This document shows positions 17,233-25,620 of a stretch of DNA of 64,000 nucleotides, in pieces. The stretch's first letter is position 1; each line of letters begins with the position of its first letter. The stretch comes from Actinopolymorpha sp. NPDC004070 (GTDB taxonomy: Bacteria > Actinomycetota > Actinomycetes > Propionibacteriales > Actinopolymorphaceae). A program made the translations under genes and the position numbers. The notes under the pieces were generated by a model. That model saw nothing but the letters and a program-made list of their open reading frames with translations. It ran no database searches and had not been told where the DNA came from. The DNA lies in contig NZ_JBEXMJ010000003.1 in assembly GCF_040610475.1 (NCBI RefSeq), forward strand, positions 1 to 64,000, written 5' to 3'.

Positions 17233-17763
17233 TCAGCCAGGCGGCCCAGACTTGATGTGGCACAGGATGGTGTCGACGACCTTGCCGAGGGACTGGTCGC
17301 CGTCGACAAGCGTAGCCCCAAGCGACTGCCACATTGCGGCAGACTTGGCGTGGCTTTCGAGAATTCCGGCCAACTCATCCGGGTGCTTGCCGATGTTGTT
17401 GTTAGTACGAGTGATCAACCGATGCATGATCGTTTCCATGGTCGGATTGATCACGAAGACGCTATCGAAAAGGTGCAGGTTCTCCTTCGTGTTCGAAGTG
17501 ATAGCAGCGATGAACACTGGGTCACCGGAGTCGAACAATTTCCTGAGAGCCTGAAGGTCCCAGTTCCAGTGGTAACGACTGGTGTCGAGCGGGGCAGGCG
17601 GCCAGTTCTGAAGGCTAATAGCCTCACCGGTCGCCATGTCGTAAAGGCTTGTAACCTCCGGCATGGTGTCAGTGTTGTAGGCCGTGTAGCCCCTCCGCTG
17701 AAGTTCTTCGGCCACGGCGGTCTTGCCAGCGCCGGAGGAGCCGGTGATCAGGTAGACGCTCAC
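17233..17763 (-). CDS. Shikimate-kinase-like P-loop protein
   Basis: The 176-residue protein starts MSVYLITGSSGAGKTAVAEE, with Walker A GSSGAGKT at residues 8-15. FIAAITSNTKENLHLFDSVFVINP and a LID-like MHRLITRTNNNIGKHP follow. Such proteins are small kinases of the shikimate/adenylate kinase type; the substrate is unknown. I start at the GTG at 17763 because the motif begins at once; a longer GTG start at 17802 is possible. The 3' half of the gene is visibly poorer in G+C than its neighbours, which hints at horizontal origin. It reads towards the other P-loop gene at 16356. Confidence 0.75.
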   Translation of the reverse strand: MSVYLITGSSGAGKTAVAEELQRRGYTAYNTDTMPEVTSLYDMATGEAISLQNWPPAPLDTSRYHWNWDLQALRKLFDSGDPVFIAAITSNTKENLHLFDSVFVINPTMETIMHRLITRTNNNIGKHPDELAGILESHAKSAAMWQSLGATLVDGDQSLGKVVDTILCHIKSGPPG

Positions 17764-17859
17764 ACCACCAGAGTCTGACTCACGCGTACACGAGCAACCC
17801 ACGCGGGACCCACGAGGCCGGCAGCCGCAGTCGCGGCGCCGCGCGCCGGCTCGCAGACC

Positions 17860-18765
17860 TCATCGAGGTGCTGCGAGCACCTCGCGGATGACGTACCGCG
17901 CGTAGTTCGAGGTCGCCGGGTTGGTGTCCTTGTGGTCCGCCCACACGATCAGCGCCTGGGACAACACGCGCCCGCGTCCGCGGAGCCACGTCGCGTCGTC
18001 CACGTCCAGCGCCGCACAGAACTCGTCGCGGAGGTTCGCGGGCAACAGGTGCCACACGGGGAACAGGTCGCATGCCGGATCGCCGACACCGCACGTCTCG
18101 AAGTCGATCACTGCTCTCAGCCGACCGTTCGACGACACGAGCAGGTTGCTCGGTGTCAGGTCCGAGTGCACCCACACCTCGCGCCCGTCGTAGGGCGCCG
18201 CGAGCGACTCCTCCCACGACGCCAGTGCTGCGCGAGTGTCGATCAGGCCCTCCAGCGCGCCGATCGCCTTCCGTGTCGAGGAGTCCATCGAGGCCATCGG
18301 AGCGCGCGTCCGGCGCTCGCCCAGATATGCCGGCGGCCGGTCCGGCAGGTCGATCCGCCGGAACGCGGCGACGAACGCCGCGAGGTCCGTCGCCAGCCCG
18401 CGCGGATCAACCAGCGCATCGGGGGCGGGGTGCGTACCGTCAAGCCAGCGGTGGACGGACCACTCGCCCGGGAACGTGTCGGTGGGTGAGCCGATCGCCT
18501 CGACAGAAGGGATGGCCACAGGCAGGAACGGCGCGAGTGTCGCGAGTTTCTCCTGCTCCCGTTGGACTATGCCGGTGATCGAGGGCCGAAGCGGCAACCG
18601 TACGGACAGGTCGGAACCGAGGCGGTAGATCGCGTTCACCAATCCACTGGAGTCGACCGGCTCCAGCGGCAACGCGGCCCACTGCGGGAACTGAGAGGCC
18701 ACCAGCTCGCGGACGAGCGGCGTGTCGATGTCGGCCTGGTCGGCGTAAATCTTGCGGGGACTCAC
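17860..18765 (-). CDS. Aminoglycoside-phosphotransferase-family kinase
   Basis: This protein of about 301 residues is an intact APH/MPH-type phosphotransferase. It has a catalytic loop VWVHSDLTPSNLLV with the base Asp and Asn, and a metal-binding motif AVIDFETCGVGDPACDL. The N-lobe contains GLVNAIYRLGSDLSVRLPLR, with the ATP-binding region. Similar proteins phosphorylate aminoglycosides, macrolides or small metabolites. I start at the GTG at 18765, since upstream residues to 18837 are not conserved. It precedes an MFS exporter on the opposite side with only a short gap, but both read on the minus strand. Confidence 0.85.
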   Translation of the reverse strand: MSPRKIYADQADIDTPLVRELVASQFPQWAALPLEPVDSSGLVNAIYRLGSDLSVRLPLRPSITGIVQREQEKLATLAPFLPVAIPSVEAIGSPTDTFPGEWSVHRWLDGTHPAPDALVDPRGLATDLAAFVAAFRRIDLPDRPPAYLGERRTRAPMASMDSSTRKAIGALEGLIDTRAALASWEESLAAPYDGREVWVHSDLTPSNLLVSSNGRLRAVIDFETCGVGDPACDLFPVWHLLPANLRDEFCAALDVDDATWLRGRGRVLSQALIVWADHKDTNPATSNYARYVIREVLAAPR

Positions 18766-18916
18766 GAGCACCCATCCGAACGGTCTGCCCCGTCTGCTGT
18801 CAACGCGGTTTCGGATCGAGTGGTCCCACGTGTTCACCGAGGAACCGCGTTCGAGGTGACCTCGATCAAGCTCACCGACTGACAGTCCGCACCGCTCGCT
18901 CCGCCAGGACGGCTCG

Positions 18917-20209
18917 TCAGGTGTTGCCGTCGTCCTGTCGCGCGTTGCGTAACGGGGACACCAACACCACGAGTGCGGCCAAGGCGAAGATCGCCGCTCC
19001 GATACCGATGGCCAGGTGGTAGCCCAGGAAGGTCATGAGGGCCCCGGTGAGGAGGGCGCCGAAGAAGTAGATGACTCGGTTCACCGTACGTATCGTCGAG
19101 TTCATCCGCCCCTGGATGGCATCCGGCGCAACGGCCTGACGGTATGCGGTGTCGTTCGCGTCCTCGATGCCCATGGCGAGGCAGTAGATGAACTGGGCGA
19201 GCGAGGCGACGGCCAGCACGACACCGATGCCACTGCTCGCCGTGAGCGGTGCCACCGCGAGCACGAGCCAGGGGATGACGACCAGGGTCCGGCCGAGGAG
19301 GATCGCCCGTCCCGCCCCGAGTCGCGCACCGACTGGAGGCGCGACAAGCGCACCGAGGAAGCCACCTACGCCACCCACGGCGAGTGTGACGCCGTACGCC
19401 CAGGCCGGCATGTCCAGTTCGCGGAGAACGAAGACTGCGAAGACCGTGGACACGATGCTGTTCGCGAGGAACCACGTGTGTACGGAGATCGCCAGCGGAC
19501 GGAGTGTCCGATGCTGATACGTGTACCGCATCCCGTCGGCGATGTCGTGGCCGATGTGGCGGCCATGAGGACGAGGCTCTGGCCTCGGCTCGTCCACCCT
19601 GATTCGAGACTGCAGGACGGCCGCGACAGCGTTGATGGCGGCTTCGAAAAAGAACAGGATCGGCGCACCCACCAGGTTGAGCAGTGCTCCACCCAGCGCG
19701 GGCCCGACCGTGCCCGCGACCGTTTCACTTTGACCGAGCCGAGCGTTCGCCATCACGAGCGAGTTCCGCGGGACGATGCGCGGAAGGAACGGCTGTGCGG
19801 CCGAGTCCGCGAACAACGTGAGTACGCCGAGCACCAGAACGACCGTCGCGAGTGACCAGAAGTTGAGTACGCCGGTAAGCAACAGCACCGGCACCGAAGC
19901 CATGGCCACCGCGCGGCCGACGCTGGTGATCATCAGTGCCCGCTGCCGGCGCCACCGATCCATCAGTGCACCGATGATCAAACCGAGGAACAGGTACGGC
20001 ACGACGCCGAGCGCGCTCAGGATGCTGATCTGGACCGGCGTTGCGTCAAGTGTCTTCACGACCAGGATCTGGAACGCGACGCCCGCGATCGAGCCTCCGA
20101 ACGCACGGATCGTCGAGGCGCTCCAGAAGAAGGCGAAAGCCGGCAGCCGAAGCACTTCGCGCGGGGGAGGCGCGACCTCGGAGTCGGACTGGATCGCCTC
20201 GTCCCGCAT
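18917..20209 (-). CDS. MFS exporter (enterobactin-exporter-like, MFS_3 type)
   Basis: The 430-residue protein has twelve predicted membrane segments. It begins with LRLPAFAFFWSASTIRAFGGSI and carries the MFS loop motif LIIGALMDRWRRQRALM between helices 2 and 3. A second-half counterpart reads APPVGARLGAGRAILLGR. These transporters expel drugs, siderophores or metabolites using the proton gradient. I take the ATG at 20209; the longer open frame to 20800 reads through unrelated sequence antisense to a plus-strand remnant. The gene follows no local regulator, and its substrate is unknown. Confidence 0.9.
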   Translation of the reverse strand: MRDEAIQSDSEVAPPPREVLRLPAFAFFWSASTIRAFGGSIAGVAFQILVVKTLDATPVQISILSALGVVPYLFLGLIIGALMDRWRRQRALMITSVGRAVAMASVPVLLLTGVLNFWSLATVVLVLGVLTLFADSAAQPFLPRIVPRNSLVMANARLGQSETVAGTVGPALGGALLNLVGAPILFFFEAAINAVAAVLQSRIRVDEPRPEPRPHGRHIGHDIADGMRYTYQHRTLRPLAISVHTWFLANSIVSTVFAVFVLRELDMPAWAYGVTLAVGGVGGFLGALVAPPVGARLGAGRAILLGRTLVVIPWLVLAVAPLTASSGIGVVLAVASLAQFIYCLAMGIEDANDTAYRQAVAPDAIQGRMNSTIRTVNRVIYFFGALLTGALMTFLGYHLAIGIGAAIFALAALVVLVSPLRNARQDDGNT

Positions 20210-20339
20210 CCGCGTAGAGTATCGGGCCGCTGTCGCCGGCGACGGACCAGCACTCTCCAGATGTCTCCTGATCCCCTTTCCCAAAGCTGGTCCAGGACCT
20301 ACTCTCGCGCGCACAGGCCCGGCACCGACAAGGGGAACC

Positions 20340-20880
20340 CGATGGCAAGTGGACACAGAGGAGCACGCCGTTCCCGGTGACTGGGCCGCCCACATCCAGG
20401 AAATGAAAGACCAGCAGAGCGGGAAGAACACCGAGGCGCAGACCAAGGCGATCTGGACGAGAACCCGCTTGGCCGCCCAGGTCACGTCTCCACCTTCGAA
20501 CCGGCCGACAAGGCGTTCCGGCCAGTTCGCGACTCGTGCACGAACGTCGACACCGCGTCCCTCACCGCGCAACAGAAGGCGAGCGTCGAAGCCTGCCGCA
20601 CCTACACCGAGAACGCCGACAAAGCAGTCGGCGCCGCCCTCGCCGGCGTGGCGGAGTGGAGAGCCCACCTCAAAGCCATGGCCGATCGGCGGGCAGGACG
20701 GCTGGACCCAGTAGTCGCCATGCACCGATGGATGTCGGCGTACGAGAAAGCGCCGTTCCGCATCAGCGTCTACAAGCGGACCGACCGAGACCTCCAGCAA
20801 AGCCAGAGCGACGTGGCGGTCACCGGGCCGGAACGTCCTGCGCTGTCCGTGCTCACTGGTGGACTATCCGGATGCGACTG
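20340..20880 (+). pseudogene. Unrecognised protein gene, frameshifted
   Basis: Two plus-strand frames read like one soluble, helix-rich protein. The first has DWAAHIQEMKDQQSGKNTEA and AIWTRTRLAAQ. After a shift near 20480 the second has STFEPADKAFRPVRDSCTNV, ENADKAVGAALAGVAEWRAH, YEKAPFRISVYKRTDRDLQQ and a final GCD before the stop at 20880. Two cysteines in the second half and the repeated helical pattern suggest a secreted hypothetical protein whose membrane or signal part has been lost. No start is evident. Its stop overlaps the ATG of the next gene by nine bases. Confidence 0.45.
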
Positions 20881-21480
20881 ATCAGCGTCGATTTCCAGCA
20901 CGACTTCGTGGCACCCGGCGGGGTGCATCACCGCGGGCAGCCCTGCGTCGAATTCGTCATGGGCACGGTCGTGCCGTTCGCCCGCGCGCACGGTATCGCG
21001 GTGGCCGAGATCGTTTCGGACTACCGCAGTCCAGGCGGCAACGACGCCGACACCACATGCGTGCCCGGTCAGTGGGGGTACGAGTCCGCGATCCCTCTGG
21101 CCGTGAAGCATCCTGTGCCGTGGGTGAAGGCATCCATTGCGCCGACCTGGGTACGCGACGGCGGCGGACGAGCCGATGCCGTCCCCGGCCCCGCGGTGCC
21201 TGATCCAGCGGGGTTCGCGAGCTGGCTGCACGCGACGATCGGTCCTCCGGACAGCGGCGGGCCGGTCGTGATCATGGGGTTGGTGTTGGAGGTGTGCGTG
21301 CTGGCGACCCTGATCGAGATCAGGTTGCGTGGCTATCCCGCCGTGGTGCTGAGTGAAGGTGTCGACACCTACGACGGCGACCAGGGACGCAAGTCCGAGT
21401 TCCTCGACACCCTCGCCGGATTCTGGGGGCAACCAGTGACCTGGGCCGAGTGCGTGGCGAGCTTCGCGAGGCGAGCGTAG
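20872..21480 (+). CDS. Isochorismatase-like cysteine hydrolase
   Basis: The 202-residue protein has all three catalytic positions of the isochorismatase/nicotinamidase superfamily. The Asp is in MRLISVDFQHDFVAPGG, the Lys in PWVKASIAPTW, and the nucleophile Cys in VVIMGLVLEVCVLATLIEIR. Members hydrolyse amides or vinyl ethers such as nicotinamide or isochorismate; several extra acidic loops leave the substrate open. I take the ATG at 20872; an upstream open frame belongs to the frameshifted gene before it. Unlike the deleted relative at 3833-4251 this copy looks functional. Confidence 0.85.
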   Translation: MRLISVDFQHDFVAPGGVHHRGQPCVEFVMGTVVPFARAHGIAVAEIVSDYRSPGGNDADTTCVPGQWGYESAIPLAVKHPVPWVKASIAPTWVRDGGGRADAVPGPAVPDPAGFASWLHATIGPPDSGGPVVIMGLVLEVCVLATLIEIRLRGYPAVVLSEGVDTYDGDQGRKSEFLDTLAGFWGQPVTWAECVASFARRA

Positions 21481-21525
21481 AACGTGCGCGGTCGTCCTCG
21501 GCTTCGGCGGAGGGCGGCTTCGAGG

Positions 21526-22182
21526 TCAACCATGGGGCGTTGCCTCCGCGTCACGTTTCGCCAGCCAGTCACCGAACTGCTCAGGGGTCCGCACGCCCGC
21601 ATCGATCACTGCCGTGTAGATGTCGAGGCCACTCACCTCGTCGGGATAGCGTGGCGAGCGGTGCCATACGTCCTTGATCCGAAGAACCGAACGTCGCTGG
21701 TCGTCGGTGATCGAGTCGCGGAGTTCTTCATGCCAGGCGGTGACATTGGCGTGGTCGTCGTGGAGCCAGAGCGAGAGATCGATCCGCCAGGTGACGAGGG
21801 CGCTCGCGGTACCCTTCACCGCCCCGACTGTCCCAGGACGCTCCACAACGATGGTCACGTGATAGCGCTCGTCGCGGACCGCCTCGGTCGGTGCACGTGG
21901 TCCGCGTTCGTCGGTGTAGTGCATGTCCACCACGCCGGGGATCTCGACGATCCGCGCAAGCAGGCCGAGCACATCCGCCGGTGCGAACCTGGACCCGACG
22001 GCGAGCATGACGTCGATCTCGGGCCAGGTCATCAGGCCGGACACGTAACTCCCCGTCGGCAGGACCGCGCCGAGACCCTCGAAGACTCCGGACGTGTCGA
22101 GCTCGGCGAGGATCGTCGCGGCATCGCTCCGCAACGTGGCCTGCCGCCGCGTCAGTTCCTCGTACGCCACCGGATCCGTCAC
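21526..22182 (-). CDS. Nucleotidyltransferase-like protein
   Basis: The 218-residue protein shows a pol-beta-type nucleotidyltransferase signature, LPTGSYVSGLMTWPEIDVML, where GS and two acidic residues are the expected nucleotide- and metal-binding positions. A later WRIDLSLWLHDD segment could supply the third carboxylate. Members act on small molecules, RNA or proteins; no substrate is apparent. It starts with a GTG that overlaps the stop of the upstream gene (GTGA at 22182-22179), so the two are translationally coupled. Confidence 0.65.
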   Translation of the reverse strand: MTDPVAYEELTRRQATLRSDAATILAELDTSGVFEGLGAVLPTGSYVSGLMTWPEIDVMLAVGSRFAPADVLGLLARIVEIPGVVDMHYTDERGPRAPTEAVRDERYHVTIVVERPGTVGAVKGTASALVTWRIDLSLWLHDDHANVTAWHEELRDSITDDQRRSVLRIKDVWHRSPRYPDEVSGLDIYTAVIDAGVRTPEQFGDWLAKRDAEATPHG

Positions 22183-22505
22183 GTGTAGTCCGCCACTTCA
22201 ATTCGTGCCGCCTCGAACCACGGTTGGGGGCCGATCCTGGGGGGACCGGGGTCATCCAAGAAGATCTGGACCGCCCCGGCCCCCGGCACACCGCCGGCAC
22301 GGTCGCCGGGAACACTGACCACGACGTCCTCGGCCACCGGAGGGAATCCCGCGCCTCCCCCCGTGATCTGCCCTACGGCGACAGTGAAGCCGAATTGATC
22401 CGTCACAGCCGGGCCGTTTCTCCCTCCACCGAGAGTAGGAGACGCAGCTCCGAAGGTGAGTGAGGCGGCGAGGGCGACCGGCCCTACGGCAGGAAACGCA
22501 CGCAT
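22179..22505 (-). CDS. Small secreted protein with an FG-GAP-like repeat
   Basis: This 108-residue protein starts with a probable signal peptide, MRAFPAVGPVALAASLTFGA. One unit resembling an FG-GAP/integrin beta-propeller repeat follows: QFGFTVAVGQITGGG, then EDVVVSVPGDRAGGVPGAGA and VQIFLDD. Proteins with these repeats normally carry seven units; a single one suggests either a truncated remnant or a small cell-surface protein. It overlaps the nucleotidyltransferase start by four bases. I cannot tell whether the coupling is functional. Confidence 0.5.
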   Translation of the reverse strand: MRAFPAVGPVALAASLTFGAASPTLGGGRNGPAVTDQFGFTVAVGQITGGGAGFPPVAEDVVVSVPGDRAGGVPGAGAVQIFLDDPGPPRIGPQPWFEAARIEVADYT

Positions 22506-22665
22506 GAGGTCTCCCTCCGGCCCGTGGCGCGTGTAGGACGCGCGTGGTCAACCAAGCATGCGCTCCCGCCGTGCACGGTGAACCCGTTTCGCCGCAAGTT
22601 CGATCACTCGGCGGCGCCTGCGGCCGTGGCTGTTGCCCGACCGCGTGGTGAGTGCGATGTGCCGG

Positions 22666-23454
22666 TCAGCTCAGCTCGGGTGGGAGCTTCCCGGTGAGCC
22701 AGCCGAGTTCGTTGTCCCGAACGAATATCGAGGCACTCGCCGCACGATCCATCGGCCAGGGGTGGAAGTTCTCCAGTGCCTGCACGTATGCCTCAGCGCT
22801 CTCACGGCTGGGTCGGGTGAGCAGCTGCCGAGCGAGGTCGCTGTATCCGTCCGGTATCCGGTCCAGAGTGGCGAGCGTGGCGTCGAGATACCTCGGCCCG
22901 CGAAAGAGCGTCCGGTTCAACGCGAGCAGGACCCGCCCGCCGGCGCTGACCGTGTGTACGGCCGCGTGATGCAGCAGGAAGGTGTTGTCCGACGCGAGAG
23001 CCTGTGGCAGAAAGTCGGTTCCGTGCCACCAGACCTCGGACATGAAGGAGATGGCCCGGTCTTCCCAGACCTCGGGCGAAAGCACGGGGATCGCGGCGAC
23101 CCGCCCGGCGATGTCGTAGCCGTCGCGGGCCCAGGCCACTCGCGCGTTTTCGAACGATGCGCGAACAGGATCGTCCCCGCGCTCGGCGGCAGCATCCAGA
23201 AACCTGACGGAGGCAAGCTTCACGTCGACATAGCCACCCGGGTACGTCGCGTCGGAGTGCTCTACGGCAATCACCCGATGAGTGGCGATGGCCGAGTCGA
23301 ATACGTCGTCGGGCGCGACGAGGTAGACGTCGACATCCGAGTCGGGTCGTTCCGTGCCACGAGCCACCGATCCCACGAGGATGACCGCGATCGTGTCAGG
23401 GTCGGTCTTCACCCTTCGGACGTATGCATCCAGCGTTTCCTGGTGATGTTGCAT
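22666..23454 (-). CDS. Nucleotidyltransferase domain protein
   Basis: The 262-residue protein has a clear pol-beta nucleotidyltransferase motif near the N-terminus: AVILVGSVARGTERPDSDVDVYLV, that is G-S-x8-9-S-D-x-D-V, with the third acidic residue in GGYVDVKLAS. The remaining 170 residues are helical, with no recognised domain. The layout resembles aminoglycoside/lincosamide nucleotidyltransferases and MNT-type AMP transferases, but there is no HEPN partner beside it. It overlaps the 3' end of the GNAT gene by 59 bases. Cytoplasmic; substrate unknown. Confidence 0.75.
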   Translation of the reverse strand: MQHHQETLDAYVRRVKTDPDTIAVILVGSVARGTERPDSDVDVYLVAPDDVFDSAIATHRVIAVEHSDATYPGGYVDVKLASVRFLDAAAERGDDPVRASFENARVAWARDGYDIAGRVAAIPVLSPEVWEDRAISFMSEVWWHGTDFLPQALASDNTFLLHHAAVHTVSAGGRVLLALNRTLFRGPRYLDATLATLDRIPDGYSDLARQLLTRPSRESAEAYVQALENFHPWPMDRAASASIFVRDNELGWLTGKLPPELS

Positions 23455-23947
23455 GGACGCTCAAGCTATTCGGGTTGTCGTTCTCAGTACAAGATCCCGG
23501 TCCGTCGGTCGTGAGCACCTTCTCGTAACACCTGGTGAGAGGTTGGCCTACGTACTTCCCGTACGGCTCGGTGGGCGCGTAGCCGGAGCTTTCGTACAAG
23601 CCGATCGCTTCTGGCTGCCGCACGCCCGTCGCCAGCCGCATGACCCGGAGACCTGAACCTCGAGCCAGATCCTCAAGACCCGCCAGTAGTGCCCGGGCAA
23701 CCCCCTGCCCCCGGGCGGAAGGGATGACGTACATCCGTTTGAGCTCCGCCGTGGCGGCTCCGGCGGGCTGGATGGCACCGCAGCCGACAGGCTGGGCCTC
23801 TACGAGAGCGACCAGATACCGCGCCTCCGCATGAACGGCCGACCGTCCCTCTGGGCCGTTGCGTTTCACCAGTTCGTCGAAGGCAGCCGTGAGCAGGGCC
23901 GACAGGCCTGCGTCAGTGGGTGGCCGTTCCTCCAGCAGCATGCGCAC
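23396..23947 (-). CDS. GNAT-family N-acetyltransferase
   Basis: This 183-residue GNAT protein has the acetyl-CoA binding motif A, ELKRMYVIPSARGQGVARALL, where RGQGVA contacts the pyrophosphate. A C-terminal motif B reads GLYESSGYAPTEPYG. The natural end should be at about CYEKVL; the last 35 residues are polar, lack structure and overlap the downstream nucleotidyltransferase, so a stop codon may have been lost. A GTG at 23947 or an ATG at 23941 could be the start. Substrate unknown. Confidence 0.85.
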   Translation of the reverse strand: MRMLLEERPPTDAGLSALLTAAFDELVKRNGPEGRSAVHAEARYLVALVEAQPVGCGAIQPAGAATAELKRMYVIPSARGQGVARALLAGLEDLARGSGLRVMRLATGVRQPEAIGLYESSGYAPTEPYGKYVGQPLTRCYEKVLTTDGPGSCTENDNPNSLSVHATSPGNAGCIRPKGEDRP

Positions 23948-23990
23948 CAGTTATGAACAGCCTCGATGCGGGCTCTGTCATGATCCCCCC

Positions 23991-24530
23991 ATGAAGTCGG
24001 CTCCCAAGTGGATGCCATCGGTGGTCGCACTCGGCCTGCTGGCCGCGGTCCTCCTCTTCTGGCACGCCGCCACGCCGGTGGCCCCGCCCGAGCCACCTGA
24101 GCCGCCCGCGCCCTCCACTCGGGCGTACGTACGAACGCAACTGAAGGTGGTTCGCGGCGTGCAGATGGTCCTGCCGATCAACCTGCCCGCCGGATACGAC
24201 TACCCGACGGCGTACCACTATGCGACCGCGCAGATCGCCGACGACCAGACGACGGTGTCGGGCCACGACCGTGCCGACTCGCGCTTCGTCGTCTTCTACC
24301 CGGCGGGGAAGCGAGCGCGGGCGGAGCTGCCCGTCGTCGTCATGTGCGTCCAGCTGATCGACCTGAAGAACGAACTGTGCCCCTTCACTATCGACTCCCG
24401 GCACCTGCAGCGGCACTATCGGCACGCCCGGGTCGCGATCTACGCCACGGGCACAGCCCACTGGGACGACGACCCCTGGAAGAACGTCCAGCTCACCTCC
24501 GACCTCAACGAAGTCCGCTGGTTGCGCTGA
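23991..24530 (+). CDS. Membrane-anchored or secreted hypothetical protein
   Basis: The 179-residue protein begins with a short basic start and one hydrophobic segment (VVALGLLAAVLLFWHAATPV). An accordion of PPEPPEPPAP follows and then an extracytoplasmic domain of about 130 residues. The pair of cysteines in VVVMCVQLIDLKNELCPF could form a disulphide. I recognise no domain. It is divergent from the GNAT gene and converges with the alpha/beta hydrolase gene, whose extended C-terminus overlaps it antisense by 91 bases. Confidence 0.6.
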   Translation: MKSAPKWMPSVVALGLLAAVLLFWHAATPVAPPEPPEPPAPSTRAYVRTQLKVVRGVQMVLPINLPAGYDYPTAYHYATAQIADDQTTVSGHDRADSRFVVFYPAGKRARAELPVVVMCVQLIDLKNELCPFTIDSRHLQRHYRHARVAIYATGTAHWDDDPWKNVQLTSDLNEVRWLR

Positions 24531-25444
24531 GACCACCGTTGCCCAATGGACCTGGGCCGTCCACAGAAAATCCACGAACGAGCCTTACGGCCGTGCGGTA
24601 AGGAGGTGTGGCGCACCAGGGCGTCGACCACGGTCGGCCAGGTCACGCGTGGCACACCCTGACCGATGCCCGGCAGCGTGAGGAGCGTGGCGCCCGGGAT
24701 CTCCGCGGCGAGAGCCACGCCGTTCCCGTGCGGGAAGAACGGGTCCTCGTCCCCGTGCACCACCAAGGTCGGCGCGGTGATCTCGCCGAGCCGCTCGCGC
24801 CATCGCGGGCGGCAGTCGATCGCGGCGAACATGGTGCCGAGATGGCTCGCAAGCTGTGCCTTCACCGTCCGTCCCGCCCGATCGAACACCGCCCCGGCAG
24901 TCGCCCGTACGTCCTGCTCGTCGAATCCTCGCGCCCCGCACAACAGCCGCGCGGAGCCGGTCATGTAGTCGACCACGCCGGCGCGATCGGTCCAGTCCGG
25001 CATGGGGCGCCCGAACAACTGCCCCATCGTCTCGGGTGAGTGGTCCGGCAGGTCGGGATCCACCGGACCGGGCGCGACGGGGCGGGTGGAGATCAGCGTC
25101 AGTGACGCGACCTGGTCGGGATGGTCGAGCGCGAGAAGTTGCACGATGAAGCCGCCGACGCCCATCCCGACCACGTGCGTACGCTCCAGATCCAGCGCGA
25201 CCAGCAGCTCGGACGCATCGGTCACCAGGTCGCGCAGGTCGTAGGTGGGCGCGTCCGGGTCGGCGAACGTCGACTGGCCGGCGTCGCGCAGGTCGTAGCG
25301 CACCACGTACCGTTCCTCGGCCAGCGCCGCGCACAGCTCGTCCGGCCAGCTCAGCATGGTGACGCCGATCAGCAGCACCGGGGGATCCGCGGGGTTCCCG
25401 AAGGTCTCCACGCACAACTCGACATCGTTGACCTTGATCAACAC
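24440..25444 (-). CDS. Alpha/beta-hydrolase-fold protein without its nucleophile and His
   Basis: The protein has the length and layout of an alpha/beta hydrolase close to the HsaD/bromoperoxidase-like esterases. It starts LIKVNDVELCVETFG, then has VVRYDLRDAGQSTF and the acid loop VVHGDEDPFFPHG. The nucleophile elbow, normally GxSxGG, reads GMGVGG with Gly in place of Ser. The region that should give the catalytic His reads LPGIGQGVPRVTW with Gln instead. It is probably not a hydrolase. The GTG at 25444 has GGAGG upstream. The last 60 or so residues are unlike the family and overlap the plus-strand gene, indicating a lost stop codon. Confidence 0.75.
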   Translation of the reverse strand: MLIKVNDVELCVETFGNPADPPVLLIGVTMLSWPDELCAALAEERYVVRYDLRDAGQSTFADPDAPTYDLRDLVTDASELLVALDLERTHVVGMGVGGFIVQLLALDHPDQVASLTLISTRPVAPGPVDPDLPDHSPETMGQLFGRPMPDWTDRAGVVDYMTGSARLLCGARGFDEQDVRATAGAVFDRAGRTVKAQLASHLGTMFAAIDCRPRWRERLGEITAPTLVVHGDEDPFFPHGNGVALAAEIPGATLLTLPGIGQGVPRVTWPTVVDALVRHTSLPHGRKARSWIFCGRPRSIGQRWSQRNQRTSLRSEVSWTFFQGSSSQWAVPVA

Positions 25445-25620
25445 TTCCCGTTCCTCCGATGCATCAGCCAGTACGAAAGCGCGGGCGGAAGCTCGTCGCA
25501 TCGACCCGTGGTAGACAGACCGCCGTCCATCGCGGAACTCATCGGTCGGCAACGTAGGTGGGTGCCTGTGACAAGGCTCGGGACGCCGAACGCTCGGGTT
25601 TGCCCGGTATCGTCCTTGCG

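Noticed and set aside
18917..20800. N-terminal extension of the MFS exporter to 627 residues
   Set aside because: The part above 20209 is not membrane-like and is antisense to a coding-like plus-strand frame.
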